Positions 18,909-27,093 of a stretch of 64,000 nucleotides of DNA are shown in pieces (positions within the stretch are counted from its first letter, which is position 1; the number at the start of each line of letters is the position of its first letter). The translations under genes were made by a program, and so were the position numbers. Source of the stretch: Pseudomonas mandelii (GTDB taxonomy: Bacteria; Pseudomonadota; Gammaproteobacteria; Pseudomonadales; Pseudomonadaceae); NCBI RefSeq assembly GCF_006438925.1, contig NZ_RCZA01000016.1, positions 61,657 through 125,656 on the forward strand, written 5' to 3'. The notes beneath the pieces were generated by a model. The model did no database searches, was not told the origin of the DNA, and saw only the letters and a program-made list of their open reading frames with translations.

Positions 18909-19130
18909 TTACAGCTCTTTAACGGTACGAACCTGATCCTTGTTGATGCGGGTCTGCTTGCCATCCAGTTGTTCGAATTCGTAGAAACCCGAATCCTTAT
19001 CGAACTTTGGCGCGTCGACAGCCTGGATTTCTCGACCGTCATTCAAGGTGATCACTGTAGGCGATGCGCAACCGGCGAGGGTAGCGAGGCCCAGTGCGAG
19101 CATGAAAGTGGCGAGGGACCGTTGAGTCAT
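18909..19130 (-). CDS. YgdI/YgdR-family lipoprotein (DUF903)
   Basis: A 73-residue lipoprotein. The signal peptide ends in a lipobox LAGC (Cys21). The mature part has the DUF903 SH3-like fold signature TLNDGREIQ and a C-terminal TRINKDQV. It is probably attached to the inner or outer membrane. Family members are small abundant lipoproteins of unknown function. Confidence 0.88.
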   Translation of the reverse strand: MTQRSLATFMLALGLATLAGCASPTVITLNDGREIQAVDAPKFDKDSGFYEFEQLDGKQTRINKDQVRTVKEL

Positions 19131-19206
19131 GAGTGTGTCTCCGAATATGAATTCTTTTGGTTACTGAGCTTGAGACGTGTACAGCGCGCGCAAGTTCCTT
19201 CTCCTG

Positions 19207-19809
19207 TCAGTCTGACACAGTGTAGTTGGCACTTAACAGTTCTGGTGTGTTGAGGTTGGCCAGGCGTGGATCATTGTCGGGGCATTGCAGGGCGGTAGCG
19301 CCCAGTTTGCGCATGAGGCGACCCGGGCTGCGTTCACCGTCGTTCCAGGCGCTTTCGATATCGGCCGAGAGCGCCACGGGGATGATGCATAGCAAAGGTT
19401 CCCAATGTTCGCCATGGCGCAGCATCAGCGGTTGGTCCGGGTGCTGGCTAGCGGATTCACGCATGCTATTGAGCAACTCAGCATCAATACGCGGTACGTC
19501 GCAAGGCAGCACCAGCAGATGCGCATGGCGGGCGGCCTTCAGGCCTGCGCGAATCCCGGCCAGGGGGCCAGGAAAGTCGCCTTCATCGTCATGAACGAGC
19601 TGGTCGGCGTAGGGCGCGTACTTTTCCAGGTTTCTGTTGCAGGAGATGATCAGGTCATCGCTCAGTGAACGGGTCTTGCGGTGCAAGTGGGCAATCAATG
19701 GCTCGCCGTGCCATTCCAGCAGCCCTTTGTCCTGACCGCCCATGCGTTGGCCACGACCACCTGCCAGGAGCAGAATGGAGCAGGGCGGCAAATGTGTATT
19801 CGAGGTCAT
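19207..19809 (-). CDS. mobA: molybdenum cofactor guanylyltransferase
   Basis: A 200-residue nucleotidyltransferase that attaches GMP to molybdopterin to give the bis-MGD cofactor. The N-terminal GTP-binding signature LLAGGRGQRMGGQDKGL and the metal-binding region LVLPCDVPRI are present. It is divergent from moaB-moeA, so the three molybdenum cofactor genes form one locus with an 81-bp shared control region. Confidence 0.93.
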   Translation of the reverse strand: MTSNTHLPPCSILLLAGGRGQRMGGQDKGLLEWHGEPLIAHLHRKTRSLSDDLIISCNRNLEKYAPYADQLVHDDEGDFPGPLAGIRAGLKAARHAHLLVLPCDVPRIDAELLNSMRESASQHPDQPLMLRHGEHWEPLLCIIPVALSADIESAWNDGERSPGRLMRKLGATALQCPDNDPRLANLNTPELLSANYTVSD

Positions 19810-19890
19810 GGCAGGTCTCCATGGGGGCGGCGAAAAAATGAGGCGCTGTGATATAACACCGGGCTGTTTCTCCTACAACTGGATGAGCCT

Positions 19891-20430
19891 ATGAAAGCCA
19901 AGGCTGATGTACCTTTCGCACCGCTCAACATCGCGGTGCTGACGGTCAGCGATACCCGTACCCTGGAAACCGATACCTCAGGCCAGGTCTTCGTCGACCG
20001 TTTGAGCGCTGCCGGCCATAACCTGGCGGCCCGGGTTCTGCTCAAAGATGATCTCTACAAAATTCGCGCGCAAGTCGCCACGTGGATTGCCGACGATGTC
20101 GTGCAGGTGGTGCTGATCACTGGCGGTACCGGTTTCACGGGACGCGACAGCACTCCGGAAGCGGTGAGTTGCCTGCTGGATAAACAGGTCGACGGTTTTG
20201 GTGAGCTGTTCAGGCAGATATCGGTGGCGGATATTGGCACCTCTACTGTTCAGTCCCGTGCCCTGGCCGGCTTGTCCAATAGCACGCTGGTCTGCTGTTT
20301 ACCGGGTTCGACCAATGCCGTGCGCACCGGTTGGGATGGCATTCTTGCCGAGCAGCTGGATTCGCGGCACCGGCCGTGCAACTTCGTCGCTCATCTCAAA
20401 CAGGCGGCACCCTGTGAATCCCGCGGGTAA
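19891..20430 (+). CDS. moaB: molybdenum cofactor biosynthesis protein B
   Basis: A 179-residue MoaB/MogA-fold protein involved in molybdopterin adenylylation or related steps. Family motifs TVSDTR, ITGGTGFTGRDSTPEA and CLPGSTNAV are present. Its 3' end overlaps the moeA start by 17 bp, giving a moaB-moeA operon. Confidence 0.93.
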   Translation: MKAKADVPFAPLNIAVLTVSDTRTLETDTSGQVFVDRLSAAGHNLAARVLLKDDLYKIRAQVATWIADDVVQVVLITGGTGFTGRDSTPEAVSCLLDKQVDGFGELFRQISVADIGTSTVQSRALAGLSNSTLVCCLPGSTNAVRTGWDGILAEQLDSRHRPCNFVAHLKQAAPCESRG

Positions 20431-21640
20431 GCCAGGCAAGACTGGCAGTCTGATGGCTGTCGAGGTGGCACTGGCACGCTTGCTGGCAATGGCCGAAGCC
20501 TCACCGATTTGTGAGCGTGAACGCTTGCCATTGGCGCAGGTTCAGGGCCGGGTGTTGGCCGATGACATGGTCTCGACGCTTGATCTGCCACCGTGGCCTA
20601 ACAGTGCCATGGACGGTTATGCCTTGCGCGTGGCCGACTGGACGGGAGAGCCACTGGTGGTCAGCCAGAAGATTTTTGCCGGTCAGGCTCCGGAGCCCTT
20701 GAAGCCTGGCACCTGTGCACGAATCTTCACCGGTGCGCCAGTGCCCGCGGGTGCAGATTGCGTCGAGATGCAGGAAAACACCGAGGTTCAGGCGGATGAG
20801 CGAGTACGTTTCACCGAAACCATGGCCCCAGGACAAAACATTCGTCCTCAAGGCCAGGAAGCTACTGTTGGTGAATTGATTCTGCCAGCCGGCACGCGCC
20901 TCGGGCCGATCGAACAGGGGTTGGCTGCATCGCTGGGATGCGCAGAGCTGGACGTGATTCGCAAGGTTCGCGTTGCTGTTCTGTCCACCGGGGATGAGCT
21001 GATTGAACCGGGTCAGGCTCTGGGGCCGGGACAGATCTACAACAGCAATCGAGTGTTGCTGTGCAGTTGGTTGCAGCGCTTGGGCTGTGAGGTGATCGAT
21101 GCCGGTATTCTTCCGGATGATTTAGCAACCACTCGCGCTCGCCTGGGTGAATTGAAAGATGTCGATCTGATCCTTTCCACCGGTGGTGTCTCGGTGGGAG
21201 AGGCTGACTTTCTGGGCATTGCCTTGCGTGACGAGGGCGAGTTGACGTTGTGGAAACTCGCCATCAAACCCGGAAAACCGCTGACATTCGGGCATTTTCG
21301 CGGCGTACCTGTGATTGGTTTACCTGGCAATCCGGCTTCAACGCTGGTGACCTTTGCTTTGTTGGCAAGGCCCTATCTCTTGCGCCGACAGGGTGTAAAA
21401 GAGGTTGAGCCCCTGAAGTTTCAGGTGCCAGCAGGGTTTGCATGGCCAAAAGCAGGCAATCGACGCGAGTACTTGCGCGGACGTCTGGAGAGTGGCCGGG
21501 CAATTATCTACAGGAATCAGAGTTCTGGTGTACTGCGTAGCGCTGCCTGGGCTGATGGTCTGGTTGAGGTGCTGGAGGATCGCACGCTGATCGAAGGTGA
21601 CTACGTGGGCTTCATCCCGCTGAGCGAAGTCCTGAGCTGA
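20414..21640 (+). CDS. moeA: molybdopterin molybdenumtransferase
   Basis: A 408-residue MoeA that inserts molybdate into adenylated molybdopterin. Family motifs NSAMDGYALR, STGDELIEPG, LSTGGVSVGEADF and GLPGNPAS are all present. I chose the GTG at 20414 inside the moaB end, which gives a family-typical length. An ATG at 20453 (MAVEVALARLL) is the alternative, and neither has a strong ribosome site. The frame remains open farther upstream inside moaB. A strong terminator follows. Confidence 0.92.
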   Translation: MNPAGKPGKTGSLMAVEVALARLLAMAEASPICERERLPLAQVQGRVLADDMVSTLDLPPWPNSAMDGYALRVADWTGEPLVVSQKIFAGQAPEPLKPGTCARIFTGAPVPAGADCVEMQENTEVQADERVRFTETMAPGQNIRPQGQEATVGELILPAGTRLGPIEQGLAASLGCAELDVIRKVRVAVLSTGDELIEPGQALGPGQIYNSNRVLLCSWLQRLGCEVIDAGILPDDLATTRARLGELKDVDLILSTGGVSVGEADFLGIALRDEGELTLWKLAIKPGKPLTFGHFRGVPVIGLPGNPASTLVTFALLARPYLLRRQGVKEVEPLKFQVPAGFAWPKAGNRREYLRGRLESGRAIIYRNQSSGVLRSAAWADGLVEVLEDRTLIEGDYVGFIPLSEVLS

Positions 21641-21661
21641 CTCCTGGCGCTGACTTACGGC

Positions 21662-21691
21662 GCAAACCCGGTTGATCGAACCGGGTTTTGC
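21662..21691 (+). terminator. intrinsic terminator after moeA
   Basis: GCAAACCCGGTT pairs with AACCGGGTTTTGC around a GATCG loop. The stem is GC-rich with flanking A/T runs and lies between the convergent moeA and the coiled-coil membrane protein gene. Confidence 0.85.
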
Positions 21692-21700
21692 GTTCATGGC

Positions 21701-22015
21701 TTACCCTTGGTGTGCCAGGAGTGTCACGACCTGGTCGAAACGGCTATTGGCGATCCAGGCCAGAACCCCGATGACGACGGCTGTTCCAATAGCCGAATAG
21801 GCAAGCCTATGTTTTATGGATTTGACGTCACTACGGACTTCATCCATGTCTCGTCGGATGTATTTGAGGTGTGTCTCCAATTCAGCGACGCGAGATTGCA
21901 TAGCAGCTTCTCCAATGGGCTTTTCGCTGTTTTTGAATTCAGCTTGATGATTGGCGCGTTTTTCTGCGAACGGTGCAACCGGAATGACCGGTGACTTGAT
22001 CTCTTGGCTTTGCAT
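21701..22015 (-). CDS. small coiled-coil protein with C-terminal membrane helix
   Basis: A 104-residue protein with a predicted coiled coil at about residues 38-75 (heptad pattern in RVAELETHLKYIRRDMDEV) and a membrane helix at about 76-92. This layout recalls XhlA/DUF1640-type proteins, but I do not recognise the gene. The ATG at 22015 is preceded by AGGGA. The longer frame up to 22081 lacks a ribosome site. Confidence 0.65.
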   Translation of the reverse strand: MQSQEIKSPVIPVAPFAEKRANHQAEFKNSEKPIGEAAMQSRVAELETHLKYIRRDMDEVRSDVKSIKHRLAYSAIGTAVVIGVLAWIANSRFDQVVTLLAHQG

Positions 22016-22186
22016 GGCACGTCCCTGTGTAGTTCCTGCTGATGTTTGATAACTGCAGGCGCCAAGGTGTACCAATCGCATTGGTCGGTCAATTGAGCCG
22101 ATTCCTCACATCTTGTAAGAAAAAGCCCCGCCTTGTAGGACGCCATACTGCTCGACTTCAAATAATTCAAATTCTTGCGACTTTTA

Positions 22187-22216
22187 TCTGGCGAGATGAG
22201 GTCAACATCTCCCAGA
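22187..22216. other. hairpin in the 5' region of the lipid kinase gene
   Basis: TCTGGCGAGATG and CATCTCCCAGA form an 11-bp stem with a single bulged C and a short loop, ending about 10 nt upstream of the GGGAG ribosome site of the kinase. It could be an operator or a translation-affecting stem; no protein binder is suggested by the sequence. Confidence 0.4.
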
Positions 22217-22244
22217 CGGAATTCAATCATGGGAGTGACAACTA

Positions 22245-23162
22245 ATGAGCGAACGCAAGGCGCTGTTGATTCTGCATGGCAAGCAAGCGCTTAACGAGGC
22301 GGTTCGTTCTGCCGTTGCCGACAAGCGCAAACAGGGTTGGGAGCTGGCCGTTCGAGTGACCTGGGAAGCGGGCGACGCACAGCGTCTGGTAGATGAAGCA
22401 CTGGCGGCAGGCTACACGCAGATCATCGCCGGTGGCGGTGACGGTACCTTGCGTGATATTGCCGAAGCCTTGGCGTCGCATTCGACGCAGGCCAGTCTGG
22501 TACTGATGCCCTTGGGGACCGCCAATGATTTTGCGCGTGCCGCCGGTGTGCCTCTGGAGCCAGCGCAGGCGCTGGAACTTCTCGACGCTGCGCCGAGCGC
22601 CATTGATCTGGGGGAGGTCGGTGGGCAGGTGTTCCTGAATATGGCCACGGGCGGTTTTGGCAGTCAGGTCACGGCAAACACCTCGGAGGACTTGAAAAAA
22701 ATCCTCGGGGGCGCGGCTTACCTGTTCACCGGTTTATCACGCTTCAGTGAGTTGCACGCAGCCTATGGCGAGTTGCAGGGGCCTGATTTCCAGTGGAGTG
22801 GCGAGCTGTTGGCATTGGGCATCGGCAATGGCCGGCAGGCCGGCGGTGGACATGTGTTGTGTCCAGAAGCGCTGGCGGACGACGGTCTGCTGGACATCAG
22901 TATTCTGCCTGCGCCGCAGGAAGTCGTCGGCACCTTGAAAACCCTGCTCGCCGATGGCTTTGGCATCGACAACATGTTTGTGCGAGTCCGGTTGCCATGG
23001 GTCGAAATCAAGGTCTCGGAAGGCCTCTACATCAACCTTGATGGCGAACCTCTGGAAGGTGACAACTTGCGTTTCTCGACACGTCCAGCGGCACTGCGCG
23101 TGCATTTACCTGAAAACTCGCCGCTGCTGGGGTCATCGCAATTGATCAATCATCCAGGCTGA
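22245..23162 (+). CDS. yegS: YegS-like lipid kinase
   Basis: A 305-residue diacylglycerol-kinase-fold enzyme. The ATP-binding GGGDGTLRDIAEAL (about residues 65-78) and PLGTANDFAR motifs are those of YegS, which phosphorylates phosphatidylglycerol in E. coli. The ATG at 22245 has GGGAG upstream. Its 3' end overlaps the convergent LuxR regulator gene by 17 bp. Confidence 0.9.
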   Translation: MSERKALLILHGKQALNEAVRSAVADKRKQGWELAVRVTWEAGDAQRLVDEALAAGYTQIIAGGGDGTLRDIAEALASHSTQASLVLMPLGTANDFARAAGVPLEPAQALELLDAAPSAIDLGEVGGQVFLNMATGGFGSQVTANTSEDLKKILGGAAYLFTGLSRFSELHAAYGELQGPDFQWSGELLALGIGNGRQAGGGHVLCPEALADDGLLDISILPAPQEVVGTLKTLLADGFGIDNMFVRVRLPWVEIKVSEGLYINLDGEPLEGDNLRFSTRPAALRVHLPENSPLLGSSQLINHPG

Positions 23163-23805
23163 TGATCTGCTCGCGCACGGCGAACAGCACCAGGCCCGCC
23201 ACATCGTAGATCTGCAAGCGCTTCATGATCTGCGAACGGTGGGTTTCAACGGTCTTGATGCTGAGGCCCAGGCCATTGGCAATTTCCCGGGTGGATTTTC
23301 CGCGAACGATCAGCCGAAGGATTTCCAGCTGACGCGCTGTCAGGTTGTGCGAGTCTGCAGGTTCCGGCTGGTTTTTCTGAGTTCGGGTCAGCGCCTGGTT
23401 GATGACAGTGTGGGCGATGGCCGGGCTCAGGTAGCGTTCGTCGTTACGCAAGGCATCCAGGGCATGTTCGAGCTCGGTAGCCGTGGTGTCCTTGAGCAGG
23501 TAACCATGTGCACCGGATTCCAGTGCCTGCATGATCAGAGCAGGATCGGTGTGCATCGACAGGATCAGCACCTTGCTCTGCGGGCGTACTCGCTTGAGTC
23601 GCTGCAAGGCGTCAAGGCCACTGGTTTCCTTCATGGAAATATCCAGCAGGATGATGTCGGGGGACAGTTGCTCGACCATCTCGAGCAACTGCGAGCCGTC
23701 ATTGGCCTCACCGATTACCGCGTAGCCGGGAATATCCAGCACCAGAGCACGCACGCCTGCCCTGATAAGCGAGTGGTCATCCACCAGAAGTAAGTTACAA
23801 GTCAA
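23146..23805 (-). CDS. NarL/FixJ-family response regulator
   Basis: A 219-residue regulator with a receiver (VDDHSLIRAG, phospho-Asp in IILLDISMKETSG near residue 54, KDTT segment) and a LuxR HTH (LTARQLEILRLIVRGKSTREIA). The start is a TTG at 23805 that overlaps the kinase stop (TTGA), so it is translationally coupled to the upstream kinase. Targets unknown. Confidence 0.9.
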   Translation of the reverse strand: MTCNLLLVDDHSLIRAGVRALVLDIPGYAVIGEANDGSQLLEMVEQLSPDIILLDISMKETSGLDALQRLKRVRPQSKVLILSMHTDPALIMQALESGAHGYLLKDTTATELEHALDALRNDERYLSPAIAHTVINQALTRTQKNQPEPADSHNLTARQLEILRLIVRGKSTREIANGLGLSIKTVETHRSQIMKRLQIYDVAGLVLFAVREQIISLDD

Positions 23806-24695
23806 CGCATAACCTTATTCGTACTGGCCCGTTCGAGCGCACGAGGCGCCCAGGGGAAGAGTGCTTCGATTTGAGTGCCTTTGCCCGGCTCGCTGGTCAC
23901 GCTCAGTGTGCCTCCCAGCTGATTGATCCGTTCCGACATCCCTGCCATTCCACGTTGCCCTTCACGACCTGGATCGGTCGCTGGCGCGAATCCCAGGCCA
24001 TCGTCACTGATCAACAGTGTCAGGCCCTGCGGCAGACGTTGCAGGCGGACCAACAGATTTTTCGCTTCGGCATGGCGCAATATATTGGTCACCGCTTCCT
24101 GGGTGATTCGAAAGGCGGCCAGCGTCATTTCCTCCGGTATACCGGACAAGCGCTGATGGCATTCCAGGCTCCAGTGCACCGGCGTGTTGGCCAGCGTCTT
24201 GAGTAAATGAGCACGCAGACTGGCTTCCAGCCCGAGACTGGTCAGTTGCCTCGGATTGAGAATGGCCGATACGTCTCGCACTTTGGTCAGGGTTTCTTCC
24301 AGCGTGTCGCAGAGTACCGAACACTGGCCCTGAAGTTCTTCGGGCATTCGGCGTTTGAGCCAGTCGCTTTGAAGTTTTGCCGCGGTCAGCAATTGGCCGA
24401 TGTCATCATGCAGTTCCCGACTGAGCCGGTGACGTTCGTTTTCCTGAACCTCCAACAGTCGGTCAGCCAACTCCTGGGGTTGAAACTTTATCGACTTGCG
24501 CGAAAGACAATACTGCACCCAGACGCAGACCAATGCGGCGATATTGAGTACCAGCAGACTCAGCGGCAAGCGAGTGGACAGGCTATAAATCAGCAGGCTG
24601 CCAAGCGCCGAGCACGTACACAACACAAGCGTGACCAGACGCGCTTTTTTTGGGAAGGGTGGCCTTAGGGTGATTGACTTGAGGCTGGCGTACAT
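23802..24695 (-). CDS. NarX/UhpB-type sensor histidine kinase
   Basis: A 297-residue kinase with two N-terminal membrane helices (about residues 22-62), a HisKA_3 dimerisation segment with the phospho-acceptor His in RLSRELHDDIGQ, and an HATPase_c domain (TQEAVTNILRHA, DDGLGF, RGMAGMSERI). There is almost no periplasmic domain, so it probably senses a membrane or cytosolic signal. A TTG at 24710 is an alternative start. It forms an operon with the regulator. Confidence 0.87.
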   Translation of the reverse strand: MYASLKSITLRPPFPKKARLVTLVLCTCSALGSLLIYSLSTRLPLSLLVLNIAALVCVWVQYCLSRKSIKFQPQELADRLLEVQENERHRLSRELHDDIGQLLTAAKLQSDWLKRRMPEELQGQCSVLCDTLEETLTKVRDVSAILNPRQLTSLGLEASLRAHLLKTLANTPVHWSLECHQRLSGIPEEMTLAAFRITQEAVTNILRHAEAKNLLVRLQRLPQGLTLLISDDGLGFAPATDPGREGQRGMAGMSERINQLGGTLSVTSEPGKGTQIEALFPWAPRALERASTNKVMR

Positions 24696-25037
24696 AGCGG
24701 ATGGAGCCAATGGATGTTCGCTGCGGGAAGACCGGGCATCGAAGATGACGGGTCTCTGTCTGGAGTCACTCTGCTATTAATTGACGTCAACTAATGGGCG
24801 GCATAATACCACTTAAGATACCGTTGGTCGCGTTTGGTATATATGTCTGCAGAGTCAGGAAATAAGCAGTTATGGACAGCAGTTCCATAATGGAAAAAGT
24901 TGGGTGGCAAGAATGGTTTATTTGTTTCGAGTTGTCGTAAACAGGTATGGAATATTCAATTGCGACATGAACTCGCTAAAGTTAGAGAGGCCGTCACGGC
25001 AATAAAAATTCGCAGCGCGGCATAGGGGCCCGATAAT
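24696..25037. other. intergenic region upstream of the NarX-like operon
   Basis: This 342-bp, relatively AT-rich stretch holds the 20-bp palindrome at 24776-24795. On the plus strand TTGACG (24781) is followed 15 nt later by CATAAT, a possible promoter pointing into a region with no open frame. No RNA gene could be recognised. Confidence 0.35.
24776..24795. promoter_or_regulatory. 20-bp palindromic operator-like site
   Basis: ATTAATTGACGTCAACTAAT is palindromic except for one mismatched pair, with a perfect TTGACGTCAA core. It lies about 80-100 bp upstream of the sensor kinase start, a position suited to a dimeric regulator. Confidence 0.5.
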
Positions 25038-25508
25038 TCAGGCTTGCCGACCTGCAAAGGAAACGAGTGTGAACGGTTTGGAATTGGCGGGGGGCTGAAA
25101 CTGACTTTGTCCGACCTGAAAGGCGAAGGCTTCGATCAGGGATGTCTGCTCGCTGTCATCAAGGCTGAGTTGGCCGGTCTTCTGATCGATAAGCTCGAGT
25201 TGCCAGGCGATCAACGTCAGGCAGTCTTTCAGCGCACTCAGGGCCTGGTCGTGTAAATCCATGTGATTCTGGGCATGGCTCAGCAAACCATGGATGTGCC
25301 GCGAAAACTCCGAAACGGCAGCCAGAGCGAGGACATCGGCCTTGTTGGCCAGTTTGAGCAGGGTGCTAAGCATGCAGTCGATGGCATCCTTGTCATTGCT
25401 GATCAGTTGCAAATGACTCAGGCATTCCTCGGTTTTAACCAGGAGTGTCTCTGCTTCGACGAGAAACTCAGGGAGCCGATGAGCCCACTCTTTACGATCG
25501 TTCGGCAT
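25038..25508 (-). CDS. uncharacterised helical protein, possible His-less Hpt domain
   Basis: A 156-residue, mostly helical soluble protein. The segment from about residue 42 (DAIDCMLSTLLKLANKADVL) lines up by eye with the phosphotransfer helix of Hpt domains, but the phosphorylated His is replaced by Leu. It may be a degenerate Hpt protein that sequesters or scaffolds signalling partners. This is inference; the gene is not recognised. The ATG at 25508 follows GGAG. It is divergent from cheV, which fits a signalling role. Confidence 0.6.
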   Translation of the reverse strand: MPNDRKEWAHRLPEFLVEAETLLVKTEECLSHLQLISNDKDAIDCMLSTLLKLANKADVLALAAVSEFSRHIHGLLSHAQNHMDLHDQALSALKDCLTLIAWQLELIDQKTGQLSLDDSEQTSLIEAFAFQVGQSQFQPPANSKPFTLVSFAGRQA

Positions 25509-25970
25509 GCTTATCTCCACAACGTCATGTCAAATGAGGGGATGTCGTGTGTGTCGACGGGGACGATCAGAGTCCCCGCATTGCCATGCCGTCGTGAGAT
25601 CGCGCGCCGGCCTGTCTGTCTGCAGGCTGGGGAACTCGATAGGGTGGATGGCCACTTACCTGCGATCGCACACAAAAGCCTGACTCCGTTCATGCAATGA
25701 GAATGGCGTCACATTAATGGCTATTGGATATTGGGAATATCAGGTCGGGCCTGATTGCTACTAGGGGAATCCCTTACATGGGGGAACCTACCGAACGAAA
25801 CGAGGTCTCGCGGCAGGGCAATGAGGCAGATGAAGTCACTTGGCCAGTAAAGCATGATGTTAATGTGACATCAATGTTTGGTCGTGGCATTTTTCAGGGG
25901 GTCAAGGTCCGGCAAAAACAGCCGATAACCCCCTTTAGTGAATTCATCAGAACAAGCCCAGGAGTCATTG
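25509..25970. other. divergent control region between the Hpt-like gene and cheV
   Basis: This 462-bp non-coding stretch contains the FliA-type promoter at 25902-25928 and an inverted repeat TGATGT/ACATCA at about 25854-25872. A weak open frame across it has no ribosome site or recognisable sequence and is not called. Confidence 0.4.
25902..25928 (+). promoter_or_regulatory. FliA (sigma-28) flagellar promoter for cheV
   Basis: TCAAGGTC (25902-25909), an 11-nt spacer and GCCGATAA (25921-25928). The -10 matches the sigma-28 consensus 8/8 and the -35 (TAAAGTTT) 5/8, with the canonical spacing. It lies 43 bp upstream of the cheV start. Confidence 0.75.
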
Positions 25971-26906
25971 ATGGCCGGCATTCTCGACACGGTAGACCAA
26001 CGCACGCAACTGGTGGGTGAGAATCGCCTGGAAATTCTCATGTTCCGGCTGGCCGGACGGCAATTGTTCGCGATCAACGTGTTCAAAGTGCAGGAAGTGC
26101 TGCAACTGCCGAAGCTGACCCTGATGCCCCAGCGTCATCCATTTGTCTGCGGCGTGGTTAATCTGCGTGGCCAGACCCTGCCAGTGATCGACCTGTCCCA
26201 GGCCATTGGTATGCGTCCGCTGGTGCCAAGCCCTACCAGTACGATCATCGTTACCGAGTACAACCGTTCGGTGCAGGCGTTCCTGGTCGGTGGTGTGGAC
26301 CGTATCGTCAACATGAACTGGGAGGCCATTCTGCCGCCGCCGGCCAGCGCTGGCCGTCAGCATTACTTGACCGCGATCAGCAAGGTCGACGATCAGTTGG
26401 TGGAAATCATTGACGTCGAAAAAGTCCTGGCGGAAATCGTCCCGTACAACGCCAAGGTCTCGCGCGACAAACTCGACGATCCGATTCTGGAACGTGCCCG
26501 TGGCCGCGAAGTGCTGCTGGTGGACGACTCGAACGTGGCCCTGTCGCAATTGCGTGACACCCTGGGTCAGTTGGGCGTGAAGATGCACATCGCCAGTGAT
26601 GGCTTGAAAGCGCTGAACATGCTCAAGGCCTGGGCCGATACCGGTGTGAACATGACCGACAAACTGCTGATGGTTTTCACCGACGCGGAAATGCCGGAAA
26701 TGGACGGCTATCGCCTGACCACCGAAATTCGTAACGACCCGCGTCTGCGTGGTCTTTATGTGGTTCTGCATACCTCGTTGTCCGGCAGTTTCAACGACTC
26801 GATGGTGAAGAAGGTCGGCTGCGATAACTTCCTCTCCAAATTCCAGCCGGACAAACTCGTCGACGTGGTGCGCCAGCGCCTGATGCTTGATGAAGTGCCT
26901 GCCTGA
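25971..26906 (+). CDS. cheV: chemotaxis coupling protein CheV (CheW-REC)
   Basis: A 311-residue protein with an N-terminal CheW domain (about 15-165; GVVNLRGQTLPVIDL) and a C-terminal receiver (about 178-305; VDDSN, phospho-Asp in VFTDAEMPEMDGY, LSKF). It couples chemoreceptors to CheA with adaptation by phosphorylation. The ATG at 25971 follows AGGAG, and the frame upstream is open but not family-like. The sigma-28 promoter upstream fits a motility gene. No other che genes are nearby. Confidence 0.93.
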   Translation: MAGILDTVDQRTQLVGENRLEILMFRLAGRQLFAINVFKVQEVLQLPKLTLMPQRHPFVCGVVNLRGQTLPVIDLSQAIGMRPLVPSPTSTIIVTEYNRSVQAFLVGGVDRIVNMNWEAILPPPASAGRQHYLTAISKVDDQLVEIIDVEKVLAEIVPYNAKVSRDKLDDPILERARGREVLLVDDSNVALSQLRDTLGQLGVKMHIASDGLKALNMLKAWADTGVNMTDKLLMVFTDAEMPEMDGYRLTTEIRNDPRLRGLYVVLHTSLSGSFNDSMVKKVGCDNFLSKFQPDKLVDVVRQRLMLDEVPA

Positions 26907-26920
26907 TAACGATGCAATCC

Positions 26921-27027
26921 TTGTGGGCGCGAGCTTGGTCCGGGCGGCGTTCCGACGAAGGCGATATTACATTCAGCATCAATGTTGACTGCCTTGCCGC
27001 TATCGCGAGCAAGCTCGCTCCCACAGG
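26921..27027. repeat. REP pair (REPIN)
   Basis: TTGTGGGCGCGAGCTTGG with the extension CGGGCGGCGTTCCGACGA on the left, and TATCGCGAGCAAGCTCGCTC then CCACAGG on the right, are inverted copies about 50 bp apart. This is the organisation of Pseudomonas REP doublets. The left copy is the variant form also present at 30990-31028 and 48378-48416. Confidence 0.85.
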
Positions 27028-27093
27028 TTTTGGCCTTTGATTCGGCGATCAAGCTCGTATAGGGTGGCGTTTTTGCCCACCAGGGAGCTGGCC

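Noticed and set aside
24804..25037. Small RNA from the TTGACG/CATAAT element
   Set aside because: The spacer is short (15 nt) and no terminator or stable structure is visible.
25724..26020. Short open frame in the cheV upstream region
   Set aside because: No ribosome site and no similarity, and it overlaps the FliA promoter and the cheV start.
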